Source of the DNA: Fimbriimonadales bacterium | GTDB lineage: Bacteria; Armatimonadota; Fimbriimonadia; Fimbriimonadales; ATM1 | Length of the DNA stretch: 64,000 nucleotides | Reading direction: 5' to 3' | Assembly (NCBI GenBank): GCA_035559795.1 | Contig: DATMAR010000012.1 | Coordinates: 310,001-374,000 of the forward strand | Shown: in pieces, positions 35,658-45,341 of the stretch | How positions within the stretch are numbered: the stretch's first letter is position 1 | Layout of the letters: the number at the start of each line of letters is the position of its first letter | Program-made: the position numbers and the translations under genes | The notes under the pieces: model-generated | The model's input: only the letters and a program-made list of their open reading frames with translations | Database searches by the model: none | What the model was told of the DNA's origin: nothing

Positions 35658-36596
35658 TCAGGCTCCCTCCTTCGTTTTCTCTGATTGGGTTTTATCAGTC
35701 TTTCCTGTTGCATTGTCTTTCAACTGCGAAGGGAGGCCGAGTTCTTTCGTGTTGATTTCTCTGAGTCTTTCCCGTAGTTTCGCCAATGCATTTTTCGTAA
35801 CGATTGTTTTCGCGTCGGATTGTTCTTTTGCGTCCGAATCTCCCGAAACGGAGCTTCGATCATGAGAGAAATCATCGTACGCCGATTCGTTAATCATCCC
35901 GATTACATCCGGTGCATCTGGCAATGGCCTTTGCCGTTGAATGAGTCCTGAAGATCCGCTTTCGCCACCTGAACCAGTAGGGGTCTTATAGGCGAGCGCT
36001 GGGTCATTTCGTCTTGGCTGCTGAATGGGAGTTGAATTCGGTTTAGAAGCTACCGCAAGCGAGTTTCTGGGTGTGTTATGCACCACTTTAGGTGTCGTTC
36101 TGCTTTGCGATTTCTCATTCTTCACAGCGGGTTTAGCGCTCGCGAGTGGAGAAGATTCCACCAAAGCCGCATTTGGCTTATTCATAGCAACTTTGGGCTT
36201 GCTCACCAACCTTTCTTCTGAATTACTGGATATATTCCCGCTCGAGTACCAAAAACCTAAAACGACCACCGAGACGATGACCGCTGCAGCCGGGGAGGCA
36301 CGCAAGGCAAGAACCGGTATATTTCTTCTTTGAGTTGTCTTGGAAAAAATGCTCTCCCTTAGCCAGGAAGGAGGTTCTTCGGACACTCGGACTAGTGAGG
36401 ACTGGGAGCGAAGTTCTGCAAGGACTTTTTCTGCGCCTGGAACTTCTTCTAAATACGCCTCCACTAGCCGGCGCTCTTTGTGAGAACAAGCACCGTCCAA
36501 ATACGCCGAAAGAAGTTCGAACATCTCTTCGTCCAAACTTCCATGGTCGTCGAAGGCTTTTTCGAGTTCATCCCATATGTCTTTTTGATTCGCCAT
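35658..36596 (-). CDS. Anti-sigma-factor-like single-pass membrane protein
   Basis: A 312-residue protein. Residues 20-65 (FELLSAYLDGACSHKERRLVEAYLEE) resemble the anti-sigma/zf-HC2 helical domain, but the usual H-x3-C-x2-C zinc site is not present. A membrane helix at about residues 100-120 separates this from a Ser/Pro/Asn-rich periplasmic tail and a charged C-terminus with REINTKELGLPSQLKD. It is directly upstream of the 1160-residue barrel-type gene in the same direction. No sigma-factor gene is adjacent, so its partner is unknown. AAAGGA precedes the ATG. Confidence 0.65.
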   Translation of the reverse strand: MANQKDIWDELEKAFDDHGSLDEEMFELLSAYLDGACSHKERRLVEAYLEEVPGAEKVLAELRSQSSLVRVSEEPPSWLRESIFSKTTQRRNIPVLALRASPAAAVIVSVVVLGFWYSSGNISSNSEERLVSKPKVAMNKPNAALVESSPLASAKPAVKNEKSQSRTTPKVVHNTPRNSLAVASKPNSTPIQQPRRNDPALAYKTPTGSGGESGSSGLIQRQRPLPDAPDVIGMINESAYDDFSHDRSSVSGDSDAKEQSDAKTIVTKNALAKLRERLREINTKELGLPSQLKDNATGKTDKTQSEKTKEGA

Positions 36597-36642
36597 CTTA
36601 TGTCCTTTTTCGTTAGGTTTCCGTTCTTTTAGACCTCTATTC

Positions 36643-36672
36643 CTGCCAGAAGTGGCAAATCTGTGCTATAAT
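36643..36672 (+). promoter_or_regulatory. Promoter of rplJ-rplL
   Basis: TATAAT at 36667-36672 with a CTGCCA -35-like hexamer at 36643-36648 (18-base spacer). Transcription would start near 36679, giving a leader of about 145 bases. Confidence 0.6.
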
Positions 36673-36678
36673 GCGGCT

Positions 36679-36824
36679 TCTCCGCAGACAACCGGTTGCT
36701 GTAACAGCGTAATTTTGAGCGTAGACTCATCCGGTCGAGGGGGTAAATCTGAGAAACCCGAATTTTTACGGGGTCTCGCCTCCCTGTCGGCGGGACCCTG
36801 AAATCTTTTTAAGCAGTAAATCGA
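36679..36824 (+). ncRNA. Ribosomal protein L10 leader with attenuator-like hairpin
   Basis: A leader of about 145 bases precedes rplJ. GGGTCTCGCC (36771-36780) and GGCGGGACCC (36789-36798) form a 10-bp stem with one T-G pair, followed after seven bases by TCTTTTT. An earlier ACCCG (about 36756-36760) can instead pair with the CGGGG at the base of this hairpin, giving mutually exclusive folds. This is how L10/L12-bound leaders control rplJL in other bacteria. The match to the known L10 leader family is by position and layout, not by alignment. Confidence 0.55.
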
Positions 36825-37505
36825 ATGCCAACACCAAAAAAAATAGAAACTGTCGAGAAAGCAAAAAACTGGTATAGCCAGTCGAAGGGTTTGATTTTTA
36901 CCGAGTATTCGGGGCTTTCCGTTCCCGAACTCCAACAGCTCCGTAGCAGCTTGCGGGAGACGGGAGGGGAATTTCATGTCATCAAAAACACACTTCTCCG
37001 CATTGCTTTGGGAAGTGATGTTGTCGAAAAACTCCCTCCTGAATTTCACAACGGCGTAACTGCGACGCTTTTCGTGTTCGATAACGAAGTGAATTGCGCA
37101 AAAGTTCTTACAAACTTCGCAAAGACGAACAAGAAACTCAAAATCAAGGGAGCGTTCCTCGAGGACACTATCCTGTCTGCAAAGGAGGTCGATGAATTTG
37201 CAAAACTTCCCCCAAGGGAAGAACTTATCGCCTCGATTGCAGGCGCAATCACTGCCACCCTATCACAGATAGCGGGATGCATTCAGGAAATGCTCGCAGG
37301 TCCTATTCGAGCAATCGGTGCTGTTGCCGATAAACTCGGTGCTTCCCAAACGGTTTCGCAAGAAGGGACTCCTTCTGAGGAAACTAAAACTGAGGAAACC
37401 AAAACCGAGGAAGAAAAACCAGCAGAAGATACAACGACTACTACCGAAAACGTTTCCGAAGCGGAAGCAACATCGGAAAAACCAACCGAATCCAAGGAGG
37501 AATAA
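36825..37505 (+). CDS. rplJ: 50S ribosomal protein L10 with acidic C-terminal extension
   Basis: L10 anchors the L7/L12 stalk on the ribosome. Residues 1-170 are the normal protein: VEKAKNWYSQSKGLIFTEYSGL, ELQQLRSSLRETGGEFHVIKNTLLRIAL-like pattern, PREELIASIAG and the helix that binds L7/L12. Residues 172-226 are an extra tail of repeated TEETK/EEEK and Thr/Glu/Ser, strongly acidic. The gene is preceded by an attenuator-like leader and followed by rplL three bases later. rplK-rplA are not upstream and rpoBC not downstream, unlike the usual cluster. Confidence 0.96.
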   Translation: MPTPKKIETVEKAKNWYSQSKGLIFTEYSGLSVPELQQLRSSLRETGGEFHVIKNTLLRIALGSDVVEKLPPEFHNGVTATLFVFDNEVNCAKVLTNFAKTNKKLKIKGAFLEDTILSAKEVDEFAKLPPREELIASIAGAITATLSQIAGCIQEMLAGPIRAIGAVADKLGASQTVSQEGTPSEETKTEETKTEEEKPAEDTTTTTENVSEAEATSEKPTESKEE

Positions 37506-37508
37506 ATC

Positions 37509-37898
37509 ATGCCATCACCAATTGTCGAAGAAATCGTTGAAAAAATCTCCGGACTCACTGCGCTTCAACTAAGCGAACTCAAAAAAGCCATCGAAGAGAA
37601 ATTCGATGTCACTGCGGCTGCACCGATCGCGATGGGCGCAATGCCCATGATGGCGGCAGGGGGGGCCGAAGCTCCAGCACAGGAAAAGACGACATTCGAT
37701 GCGATCTTGACCGATGCGGGTCAGGCGAAACTCTCCGTGATCAAGGCGGTTCGCGAATTGACAGGCTTAGGATTAAAAGAGGCTAAAGACTTAGTTGACG
37801 CAGCACCGAAAGCGATTAAGCAAGGTGTAAGCCGAGATGAAGCCGAAAAAATCAAAGCGGTCATCGAAGAAGCCGGCGGAAAAGTCGAAATTAAATAA
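37509..37898 (+). CDS. rplL: 50S ribosomal protein L7/L12
   Basis: The 129-residue stalk protein, recruiting GTPase factors to the ribosome. It has the N-terminal dimer domain ([26 protein letters not shown] pattern), an Ala/Gly-rich hinge, and the C-terminal domain [36 protein letters not shown]-type with the conserved [10 protein letters not shown] helix. The AAGGAGGAATAAATC before the ATG is a strong ribosome binding site, fitting the high copy of this protein. The G7 tract at 37659-37665 encodes the Gly-Gly in the hinge, in frame. Confidence 0.97.
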   Translation: MPSPIVEEIVEKISGLTALQLSELKKAIEEKFDVTAAAPIAMGAMPMMAAGGAEAPAQEKTTFDAILTDAGQAKLSVIKAVRELTGLGLKEAKDLVDAAPKAIKQGVSRDEAEKIKAVIEEAGGKVEIK

Positions 37899-37962
37899 TT
37901 ACAGCCCGAGGAAATTAACGAAGCAGCGTAAGAACGCGATATTTCACGCACTTACACTGTTC

Positions 37963-38913
37963 CTATTTCGTAATATTGCGACTTCTCGGGTGCGCGTGAA
38001 AATACTTTTCTTTCAAAGTCGCAAAATCCAGGTGGGTATATATTTCCGTCGTTCCGACAGACTCGTGCCCCAATAGTTCTTGCACGCTCCGCAAATCCGC
38101 TCCAGCCTGCACTAAATGCACAGCGTAGGTATGGCGGAGTGTGTGAGGTGAGATTTTTTTCAAAATCCGTGCTTTTGCAGCACAATCCTTCAAAATTCGA
38201 AAAACCCCTGAACGAGAAAGGGGGGTTCCTTTCTGATTCAAAAAAATAGTCGGTTCTTCACGGAACTTTGCTTTCTTTGATTTTCTTACGAGCAGTTTCG
38301 GGCGCGCCTCTTCTATATATTTTCGAAGCCAAGCATGCGATTTTGCAGGGATGGGAACGATGCGAGTCTTCCCCCTTTTTCCGGTAATGCGTAAAACGGA
38401 TTCCGATTCGATGTAATTTTCTTTCACTAAAGTCACCAGTTCGCTGATTCGCAATCCAGTTCCATAAAGGAGTTCGAACATCGCACGGTCTCGCAAACCC
38501 GGGGGGGTATTCACGTCCGGCACAGCCATAAGAGCCTCGACTTCTTCCAAAGTCAAGGCTTTGGGAAGCGACCGCTGCTTTCGATAAGAAAAATCCGAAC
38601 GCAAAAGACCTTGTGGGCCCTGCTCCATTTTCGCGAGAAATTTAAAGAAACTGCGCAAACAAGAAAGTTTGCGCGCTAAACTTCGAGCGGATATCCCCCG
38701 GTTAGCCAAAGAGTTTTGAAAAGCATTCAAATGCGATTGCCGATAATCGGACCAATCTTTCCCCCCCGCTTTTCGAAAATGCTCTTCCGCTTGTCGTAAA
38801 TCCCGATAATATGCCTCTACGGTGTTTCGGCTCGCACCGCGTTCCACCACCAAATAATCGAGAAACCACTCGATGGCGTCTTCTAAGGGATTGGTCTCTT
38901 TTGAAGTACGCAT
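37963..38913 (-). CDS. xerD: Tyrosine recombinase XerC/XerD
   Basis: A 316-residue site-specific recombinase that resolves chromosome dimers at dif. The N-terminal SAM-like domain (EWFLDYLVVERGASRNTVEAYYRDL pattern) is followed by the catalytic domain with GTGLRISELV (first Arg), the beta-hairpin Lys in TGKRGKTRIVPI, HTLRHTYAVHL (His-x-x-Arg), LGHES and the nucleophile in TEIYTH. XerC versus XerD cannot be told apart here. The start overlaps the end of the glycosyltransferase gene (38883-38913); a later start is possible (for example near residues 10-12), as the first residues are not conserved. Confidence 0.92.
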   Translation of the reverse strand: MRTSKETNPLEDAIEWFLDYLVVERGASRNTVEAYYRDLRQAEEHFRKAGGKDWSDYRQSHLNAFQNSLANRGISARSLARKLSCLRSFFKFLAKMEQGPQGLLRSDFSYRKQRSLPKALTLEEVEALMAVPDVNTPPGLRDRAMFELLYGTGLRISELVTLVKENYIESESVLRITGKRGKTRIVPIPAKSHAWLRKYIEEARPKLLVRKSKKAKFREEPTIFLNQKGTPLSRSGVFRILKDCAAKARILKKISPHTLRHTYAVHLVQAGADLRSVQELLGHESVGTTEIYTHLDFATLKEKYFHAHPRSRNITK

Positions 38914-40622
38914 ATAGAGGGTTGGATATACATCAAATCATGTTCCAAAGGATAACGCTCGAGAATAATCTTGCGCAATTTTTCTCGATTGATTCGCGCC
39001 TCTTGCGAACCGACTCTCGCAATGCGCGGTTCGCTTCCCCAAAACAATGCGACGAGGTCATATTTCTTTGGAAGCATTTCCATGAATGCCACGAAATCCG
39101 GTTGATTCAGTCTATCGTAATCTATGAACTCGAAACTGCTAAAAACAATATACTCGGGGCCGATTTCCGTAATCAAACGGACATCCCAATCTTTTCTCTT
39201 TCCATCTGGGGGAATATAACGTATTGCATAGGGGTTCTCCTCGAACATAGTTGACAAACGACGCTCCGCTCCCGGCAAATTCGTATCCCTAAAGAGTGGG
39301 GGGGAATAAAACCAAGGGTCGGTGACGAACGCCACTGTTTTCCCCTCACGTGTCTTTTCCAATAGCCATCGTGCGGCTTGGTCTCTGGGGTCTGTGTGCA
39401 TCATAAAGGCGGTGAGCGTGAAAGGACCGTTTTTGGACGCAAAGGAAACACCTACGAGCAACAATATCATCGCAGAAAGCCATCGCATGCGCCCCCCCAT
39501 CTCATGAAATCGTCCGAGCGTGAAGCCTAGGCTGACTGCCAAAAAAGGAAGCAGTGGCAATGTGTATCGCATAAACTTCACTTCCGCACTTGCGATTACG
39601 AAATAATATAAAAGGAATGAAATAATGAACATGAGCCAGCATTGTCTTTTCCAAGCATACACGATGAAAATCAAACCGATAACACCTATAACGAGCGGAA
39701 ACAGACCGAAGGCGCTCGCCAAATTCCCGATGTGATAGAAAAAACCCGAGGAAGTTCCTGCGAAAACGAGGCCATGACCCTCAGCGGCATGACGGATTTC
39801 GTAATTTACATCTCTAAAAAACAAAGAGGGTTCGAGAATTGCACCAGGAGTCGCCATCAGAAAGCCGATTGCAAAAATAATAAGCACTCCGAGGACCGGA
39901 AGCAACTTCCTTGCAAGAAAAAACACACTGAGCAAAGGTGCGACAAGAAAAACCGCGGTCGTATATTTCGTTCCTGCGGCAAAACCTGCGAAAAGCGCTG
40001 AAATGGTTAATGTCTTGACTGGGCGAAAGGTCTTATCCTCAGTCGTTTCGTTATTTGAAAACGCTTTAAAAGAAAAAAACAAAGCACAAGCAACCCAAAA
40101 AGAAGCAAAAACATCTACGGTTAGAAAACGGGAATGAACGAGAAATCCAGGAGCGAGACCCAAAACTATTGCCCCTACAATCGAACCCAAGACATTAGAA
40201 ATTCGAGCGAGGAGCAAAAAAACGACTGCCGCCGTTCCCGCTCCAGCGAGCGCTGAAATGACTCTTCCTGTCAAATAAATATTTTTAGCAGTCTCCCAAG
40301 CCGGAGTTTTCGATGAAGTGGGTATCCATCTATAACTAGTTCCTAAATCCACACCGAGTTTCAAAAAAGTCAAATACATGCTCCCGTAATTGTAAAAACC
40401 GGGTCGGAAATAAGGATTTTGAAGGGCATATGCCGCAATTAGCCCCTCATCGGGATGAAGGGATTGATTTCGCAACTCGTTCGGCAATCCCCATGTAATT
40501 CCAGGAATTCGAACGAGAAAGGCGATAAAGAAAATCACCAAAGCCCCCACCCATTGACCCTTTTTCGTCACTTTTTGAGAAAGAAAATCCCGCACAGTGA
40601 CCGTGTTTTTGAATTCTTTCAT
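38883..40622 (-). CDS. Glycosyltransferase family 39-type membrane protein
   Basis: A 579-residue polytopic protein with 10-12 membrane helices, starting with a short cytoplasmic stretch. After the first helix comes HPDEGLIAAYALQNPYF, containing the DE motif typical of GT39/ArnT-like GT-C transferases that use polyprenyl-phosphate sugars. A soluble C-terminal part (about residues 430-579) follows. The acceptor (lipid A, protein or other) is not known. Upstream the AT-rich gap carries a short tandem repeat. It overlaps the start of xerD. Confidence 0.8.
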   Translation of the reverse strand: MKEFKNTVTVRDFLSQKVTKKGQWVGALVIFFIAFLVRIPGITWGLPNELRNQSLHPDEGLIAAYALQNPYFRPGFYNYGSMYLTFLKLGVDLGTSYRWIPTSSKTPAWETAKNIYLTGRVISALAGAGTAAVVFLLLARISNVLGSIVGAIVLGLAPGFLVHSRFLTVDVFASFWVACALFFSFKAFSNNETTEDKTFRPVKTLTISALFAGFAAGTKYTTAVFLVAPLLSVFFLARKLLPVLGVLIIFAIGFLMATPGAILEPSLFFRDVNYEIRHAAEGHGLVFAGTSSGFFYHIGNLASAFGLFPLVIGVIGLIFIVYAWKRQCWLMFIISFLLYYFVIASAEVKFMRYTLPLLPFLAVSLGFTLGRFHEMGGRMRWLSAMILLLVGVSFASKNGPFTLTAFMMHTDPRDQAARWLLEKTREGKTVAFVTDPWFYSPPLFRDTNLPGAERRLSTMFEENPYAIRYIPPDGKRKDWDVRLITEIGPEYIVFSSFEFIDYDRLNQPDFVAFMEMLPKKYDLVALFWGSEPRIARVGSQEARINREKLRKIILERYPLEHDLMYIQPSICVLQKRPIP

Positions 40623-40644
40623 TTAAACGATTTATGATTTATAG

Positions 40645-40667
40645 GACTTATACGACTTATACGATAC
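40645..40667. repeat. 9-bp tandem duplication upstream of the GT39-type gene
   Basis: GACTTATAC occurs at 40645-40653 and 40654-40662, followed by a partial third copy GATAC, 23 bases in front of the glycosyltransferase start. Confidence 0.65.
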
Positions 40668-40730
40668 TACCAAATAATACCGAACAAGGCAGAGACTTTT
40701 TTTTATCTATTCATCACTATTGGAAAAGAA

Positions 40731-41696
40731 TTACTTCCTTACCAAATAAGCCTCGCTCGTGAAACGTTCCTCGTAATAGGGTCCATCTTGTCCACGTATC
40801 GTAATCGAAGTGTTACCTTTGCTCGTGCCTTCGATTTCATAAACGGCGAAAGTCTCTGGGTCGAGGTAGTAATCCACCGTCGCATCCATTTGTAATTTAA
40901 TTTCTTTGAAAGGAGCGAACTTCAATTCGATGCCTAATAAATCCGCAACGAAAGGCGCGGCATCCGAATCGTGATGCAGCGTTCCTTGAATCCAAGCGCG
41001 TTTCTTCCCTTCTCGGGTCGTATTCCCCTTGTATACGTATGTGTAATCAATGCGCGTCATGATGTTTCGGCCTTTATCCGCTCCGCTCTTCAGCGTAGCG
41101 GGAACGTATCCGACGGTTTCCTTCCACGTATCTCCGACTTTTACGGGATGAACCGGCAATACAGGTCCCCAATCGAAAAAATTCACGAATGCACCCAAAC
41201 TTCGGAGTTCAGCAATCCAGGATGTTACATCGAGTTGCGCATTACCGAAAGATGCGCTCCAAAAAGCGGGTTCTCCACCACCTCCGCCTGTTCCCGCTTT
41301 CTTCTTTTCCTTAGGTGATTCATCTTTGAGAGTAAGCAATTGGTTTTTTCTTGAAAACGTAAGTAACAAATTCTGTGGGCGGTTGATTACCTCCATTTTT
41401 GGCGGGCTATCCACGGTTTCACCCTCCCGAATCTTGATATTAGGTCGTTTGAATCTGACATCCGCCGCTCCATCAGGCTTTAAACGTTCTGTCTCCATAG
41501 TATAGGCATAAGAATACGTAACCCCGAACGGTAAGAACGTTTCGAGGGGAACTCCACGAAACTCTATCGTCATTTTACTGACGAATTGAAAGGTATGTTT
41601 TTCACCCTTGCGAAATTTTCTTTCGATATCGATCGCTTCGGTGGACTGCGCACCTACCAAAGCGGCGAGCGATAAAGCAATCGGACTTATAATCAT
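40731..41696 (-). CDS. Secreted protein of unknown function
   Basis: A 321-residue protein with an N-terminal signal sequence (MIISPIALSLAALVGAQS). The mature part is rich in beta strands, has a GTGGGGGEP linker at about 137-145, and carries segments such as VHPVKVGDTWKETVGYVP that recall domains of secreted lipid- or peptide-binding proteins in Armatimonadota-type genomes. I do not recognise a named family. A TATAAT box at about 41718-41723 on this strand would give a leader of about 20 bases, divergent with vanZ. Confidence 0.6.
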   Translation of the reverse strand: MIISPIALSLAALVGAQSTEAIDIERKFRKGEKHTFQFVSKMTIEFRGVPLETFLPFGVTYSYAYTMETERLKPDGAADVRFKRPNIKIREGETVDSPPKMEVINRPQNLLLTFSRKNQLLTLKDESPKEKKKAGTGGGGGEPAFWSASFGNAQLDVTSWIAELRSLGAFVNFFDWGPVLPVHPVKVGDTWKETVGYVPATLKSGADKGRNIMTRIDYTYVYKGNTTREGKKRAWIQGTLHHDSDAAPFVADLLGIELKFAPFKEIKLQMDATVDYYLDPETFAVYEIEGTSKGNTSITIRGQDGPYYEERFTSEAYLVRK

Positions 41697-41726
41697 GGTA
41701 AACCTCTGACGGATAACCCCCTTTAT

Positions 41727-41732
41727 TATAAC
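41727..41732 (+). promoter_or_regulatory. -10 box of the VanZ-family gene
   Basis: TATAAC, eight bases before the ATG at 41741; no Shine-Dalgarno sequence. It overlaps the promoter region of the divergent gene on the other strand. Confidence 0.45.
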
Positions 41733-41740
41733 TAAAATTT

Positions 41741-42151
41741 ATGCTCAATCTATTTCTCTTCCCCCTCACTTTCGCCTGGTGGTCTTTAGTCTTTCTAAGC
41801 AGTGGACCCGGCTTCTCAGGAGAATGGACGAAGCGATTGCTTGCAGAGTGGTTCGGGCTCGAAGGGACGACGCTGGAAATAGCAAACTACATCCTCCGTA
41901 AGTCATGGCATGTTTTTTATTACTTTGTGCTCGCTTTTCTCCTCGGAATCACGATTCGCGCTATGTTTTCCTCTTCGCGTCGCAATGCTTTTTTCATTCC
42001 GGCTTTCCTCGCTCTTTCGACGGCGATTTTCGATGAGTCACGCCAAGCAATGAGCCCATCACGGACGGGGACTGCACTCGATGTTCTTTATGACGCTCTC
42101 GGTATTTCGATAGCGGTTTTGTTGTTGATGAGAATGAGCAAAAAAGCGTGA
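41741..42151 (+). CDS. VanZ family membrane protein
   Basis: A 136-residue protein with four membrane helices and the VanZ-like arrangement: the first helix (FPLTFAWWSLVFLSSGPG), then ILRKSWHVFYYFVLAFLLG with the conserved K-x-x-HxxxY pattern, then FDESRQAMSPSRTGTALDVLYDALG with the family (D/E)-x-x-Q and the DxxxNxxG-like end. VanZ homologues are linked to teicoplanin resistance in enterococci, but most family members have no known role. Good overall match. Confidence 0.85.
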   Translation: MLNLFLFPLTFAWWSLVFLSSGPGFSGEWTKRLLAEWFGLEGTTLEIANYILRKSWHVFYYFVLAFLLGITIRAMFSSSRRNAFFIPAFLALSTAIFDESRQAMSPSRTGTALDVLYDALGISIAVLLLMRMSKKA

Positions 42152-42191
42152 ATGGGCTAAAAAGTCTTTTGCACAGGTAGTTTGGGATGCT

Positions 42192-45100
42192 TTATGTCAC
42201 TACTGCAGCGCTTCGTTTTGCGTTCGCTATGTAGTATTCGTGAATTGCTTTGCAGCTAATTCGTGAAGAATCTTTGCGAGTGCGAAGGGCAAGCAATAGC
42301 GCTCGAGCAGTATCCAAACTGGTGATGCAAGGAATTCCTGTTTCGACACAGGCTCTTCGAATTTGCAAGGCTTCTTGTTCTGTAACCGGGTTATCGCTCG
42401 GAGTATTGATAAGCAAAGCGACTTTTCCCTTCTGAACCCAGCGTAAAAGGTTATTTTCATCTTCGGAAATCTTAGCGACACTTTTCGCCTGCACTCCCTT
42501 TTTGATGAGATAGTCATGAGTTCCACGAGTCGCTGCGATATCGAATCCCAACTCGTGTAATTCTCGAGCAATTTCCACCGCCTCTTCTTTATCCGAATCC
42601 CGTACGGTTATAAGAGCGAGTCCTGTTTCGGGGAAACGAATTCCTGCCGCCATCATCGCTTTCAAGAGTGCGCAAGGATATTCGTGGTCTATTCCCAACA
42701 CTTCGCCTGTGCTCTTCATTTCCGGACCTAATGTAGGTTCTACTTGAGTGAGTTTTTGAAAACTGAAAACCGGTGCTTTAACGGCGAACAATCCGGGGTT
42801 CGGATATCTTGTGGGGGGGTGTGACAACCAATCGAGAACCGTCCTCGATTCGGGGTCCCAAATTCCACTCGCATAACCCTGTGCTTTCAATGTTTCTCCC
42901 ATTGCGCAACGGGTGGCGATTTTCACCATCGGTAAATCGGTTACTTTGCTCAAATAGGGAACGGTTCGACTCGCTCGAGGATTGACCTCCAAAACCAAAA
43001 CTTCTCCATCGTGAATCACGAACTGGATATTCATCAAACCTTTTACGTTCAGTTCTTTCGCAATCGAGCAGGCGATTTCGATGATTCTTCTCTGATGCTC
43101 GACGCTCAAAGTTATGGGGGGGTACACCGCCATGCTGTCTCCGCTGTGCACTCCAGCGCGTTCGATATGCTCCATGATGCCAGGCACGAGAGTGTCCTCA
43201 CCATCGGAAATCACATCCACTTCTGCTTCGACGCCACGCACGTACCTATCCACGAGTATCGGGGCACGGGTGCTCACTTGCGTCGCCGCCGAGACGTATT
43301 CTCGAAGTTCCTCTTCCGTCCACACGATTCGCATCGCACGCCCCCCCAATACGAAACTCGGCCTTACCAGAACCGGATATCCGATTTCTTCCGCAACCTC
43401 TATGGCTTCTTCCACCGAAACGACTCCTCGACCAGGAGGTTTAGGGATTCCAAGTTTTCTGAGCAGTTTCTCGAAGAGGTCTCTGTCTTCTGCGGTTCGA
43501 ATCGCCTCGGCTGTCGTTCCGAAAATTCTAATTCCGAGTGCATGCAAAGATTCTGCAAGGTTGATTGCCGTTTGCCCCCCGAATTGAAGCATCACACCTG
43601 CCGCATTTTCTCTTCGAATAATTCGAAGCGCATCGTCGGTCGTTACTGGGTCGAAATACAATGCATCTGCTGTATCGAAATCCGTGCTCACAGTTTCCGG
43701 ATTGTTGTTGAGAATCACTGCTCGATATCCCATCTCATGAAGTTCCCAAGCGCAATGCACGCAGGAATAATCGAATTCGATTCCCTGCCCGATTCGAATA
43801 GGTCCGCTTCCTAACACTAAAACTGCTGGCTTGGAATCTATTTCCAAAACATCGTCTTCGATATCGCTCGTGGAATAAAAATACGGAGTTTTACTTTCGA
43901 ATTCGCCCGCACACGTATCTACCATTTTGTACGACTGTGGCTGAGGCCGTTTCGGGTTTTTGACTAAACTCTGGATACGATTTAAAAACCAAGGATCAAT
44001 TCGTGAAAGTTCATGCACACGAACGACATCCCAATTTCTACGAAATGCTTCTGCTAACGCCCAAAGTCTTTCGTCCGTAGGATGGCGAATCTCGTTTTCC
44101 AATTCTGCATCGGAAAAATTCGTGAACTTTTCGTATTCCAAACTATCCCTTCCGATTTCCAATCCACGAACCGCTTTGAGAAGTGCATCTTCGAATGTAT
44201 GGTCGATCGCCATCACCTCGCCCGTGGATTTCATTTGCGTGGTCAAGGTGCGATTCCCAGCAGTAAATTTGTCGAAGGGAAAACGGGGAATCTTTACTAC
44301 GCAGTAATCCAATGCCGGTTCGAAAGCAGCCTTCGTCGTTTTGGTGACTGCGTTTTCGATTTGGTCTAAGGTTTTGCCGATGGCGATTTTTGCAGAAACT
44401 CTCGCAATGGGAAACCCCGTTGCTTTGGAAGCCAAAGCCGATGACCGGGACACGCGAGGATTGACTTCTATGACGTAATAATCGAAAGATTTCGGATTCA
44501 CGGCAAACTGTATGTTGCACCCCCCCTCGACGCCCAATGCTCGGATGATTCGCAGCGATGCGCTTCGAAGGATTTGATACTCGATATCAGAAAGCGTTTG
44601 GGAGGGAGCGACCACGATGGAATCCCCCGTATGGATACCCATCGGGTCTATATTCTCCATGTTACAAATCGTGATGCAGTTATCTGCGCTGTCACGAATG
44701 ACTTCGTATTCGATTTCTTTCCAACCCAAAAGAGAGCGTTCGACGAGAATTTGCCTGCGCAAACTGAGAGAAAGCCCGATTTTCCCGATTTGCAAAAGTT
44801 CTTCGCGGTCATGTGCAACCCCCCCGCCAGTCCCCCCCAATGTATAAGCGGGACGGACGATGCATGGATAAGGGGCGATTTCCGCTGTCTTCGAAAGTTC
44901 TTCTTCTGAGGTTACAATCCAACTCTCGGGAACAGGTTCACGAATTTCTCGCATCAATTCCCGAAACCATTCCCTGTCCTCCGCTTTTCGAATCGCTTCG
45001 AGTGGCGTTCCTAATAAACGAACTTCGTATTTTTCCAAAATCCCTTTCTCCGCCAATTGGGTTGCGAGATTCAAACCGGTTTGCCCCCCCAGAGTCGCCA

Positions 45101-45341
45101 ACAAACCATCCGGGCGCTCCTGTGCAATCACGCGTTCGCAAAAATCGACTTCGAGTGGTTCGATATAGACCCTGTCTGCAATCTCGAGGTCGGTCATGAT
45201 CGTCGCAGGATTGCTGTTGATGAGGACGACTTCGATTCCTTCCTCTTTCAAAGCGCGGCAGGCTTGTGTACCTGCGTAATCGAATTCGGCAGCCTGACCA
45301 ATCACGATCGGTCCGCTGCCGATGACCATGACTTTCTTCAC
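42192..45341 (-). CDS. carB: Carbamoyl-phosphate synthase large subunit
   Basis: CarB makes carbamoyl phosphate from bicarbonate, ammonia (from CarA) and two ATP for pyrimidine and arginine synthesis. The protein (1049 residues) has the duplicated ATP-grasp layout: [25 protein letters not shown], a first [10 protein letters not shown] glycine loop, [18 protein letters not shown], then the second half with [34 protein letters not shown] and a C-terminal MGS-like regulatory domain. The start is the GTG at 45341, overlapping the carA stop (GTGA); the longer frame to 45398 lies within carA. At least eight C7/G7 tracts occur in it, all in frame. Confidence 0.97.
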   Translation of the reverse strand: MKKVMVIGSGPIVIGQAAEFDYAGTQACRALKEEGIEVVLINSNPATIMTDLEIADRVYIEPLEVDFCERVIAQERPDGLLATLGGQTGLNLATQLAEKGILEKYEVRLLGTPLEAIRKAEDREWFRELMREIREPVPESWIVTSEEELSKTAEIAPYPCIVRPAYTLGGTGGGVAHDREELLQIGKIGLSLSLRRQILVERSLLGWKEIEYEVIRDSADNCITICNMENIDPMGIHTGDSIVVAPSQTLSDIEYQILRSASLRIIRALGVEGGCNIQFAVNPKSFDYYVIEVNPRVSRSSALASKATGFPIARVSAKIAIGKTLDQIENAVTKTTKAAFEPALDYCVVKIPRFPFDKFTAGNRTLTTQMKSTGEVMAIDHTFEDALLKAVRGLEIGRDSLEYEKFTNFSDAELENEIRHPTDERLWALAEAFRRNWDVVRVHELSRIDPWFLNRIQSLVKNPKRPQPQSYKMVDTCAGEFESKTPYFYSTSDIEDDVLEIDSKPAVLVLGSGPIRIGQGIEFDYSCVHCAWELHEMGYRAVILNNNPETVSTDFDTADALYFDPVTTDDALRIIRRENAAGVMLQFGGQTAINLAESLHALGIRIFGTTAEAIRTAEDRDLFEKLLRKLGIPKPPGRGVVSVEEAIEVAEEIGYPVLVRPSFVLGGRAMRIVWTEEELREYVSAATQVSTRAPILVDRYVRGVEAEVDVISDGEDTLVPGIMEHIERAGVHSGDSMAVYPPITLSVEHQRRIIEIACSIAKELNVKGLMNIQFVIHDGEVLVLEVNPRASRTVPYLSKVTDLPMVKIATRCAMGETLKAQGYASGIWDPESRTVLDWLSHPPTRYPNPGLFAVKAPVFSFQKLTQVEPTLGPEMKSTGEVLGIDHEYPCALLKAMMAAGIRFPETGLALITVRDSDKEEAVEIARELHELGFDIAATRGTHDYLIKKGVQAKSVAKISEDENNLLRWVQKGKVALLINTPSDNPVTEQEALQIRRACVETGIPCITSLDTARALLLALRTRKDSSRISCKAIHEYYIANAKRSAAVVT

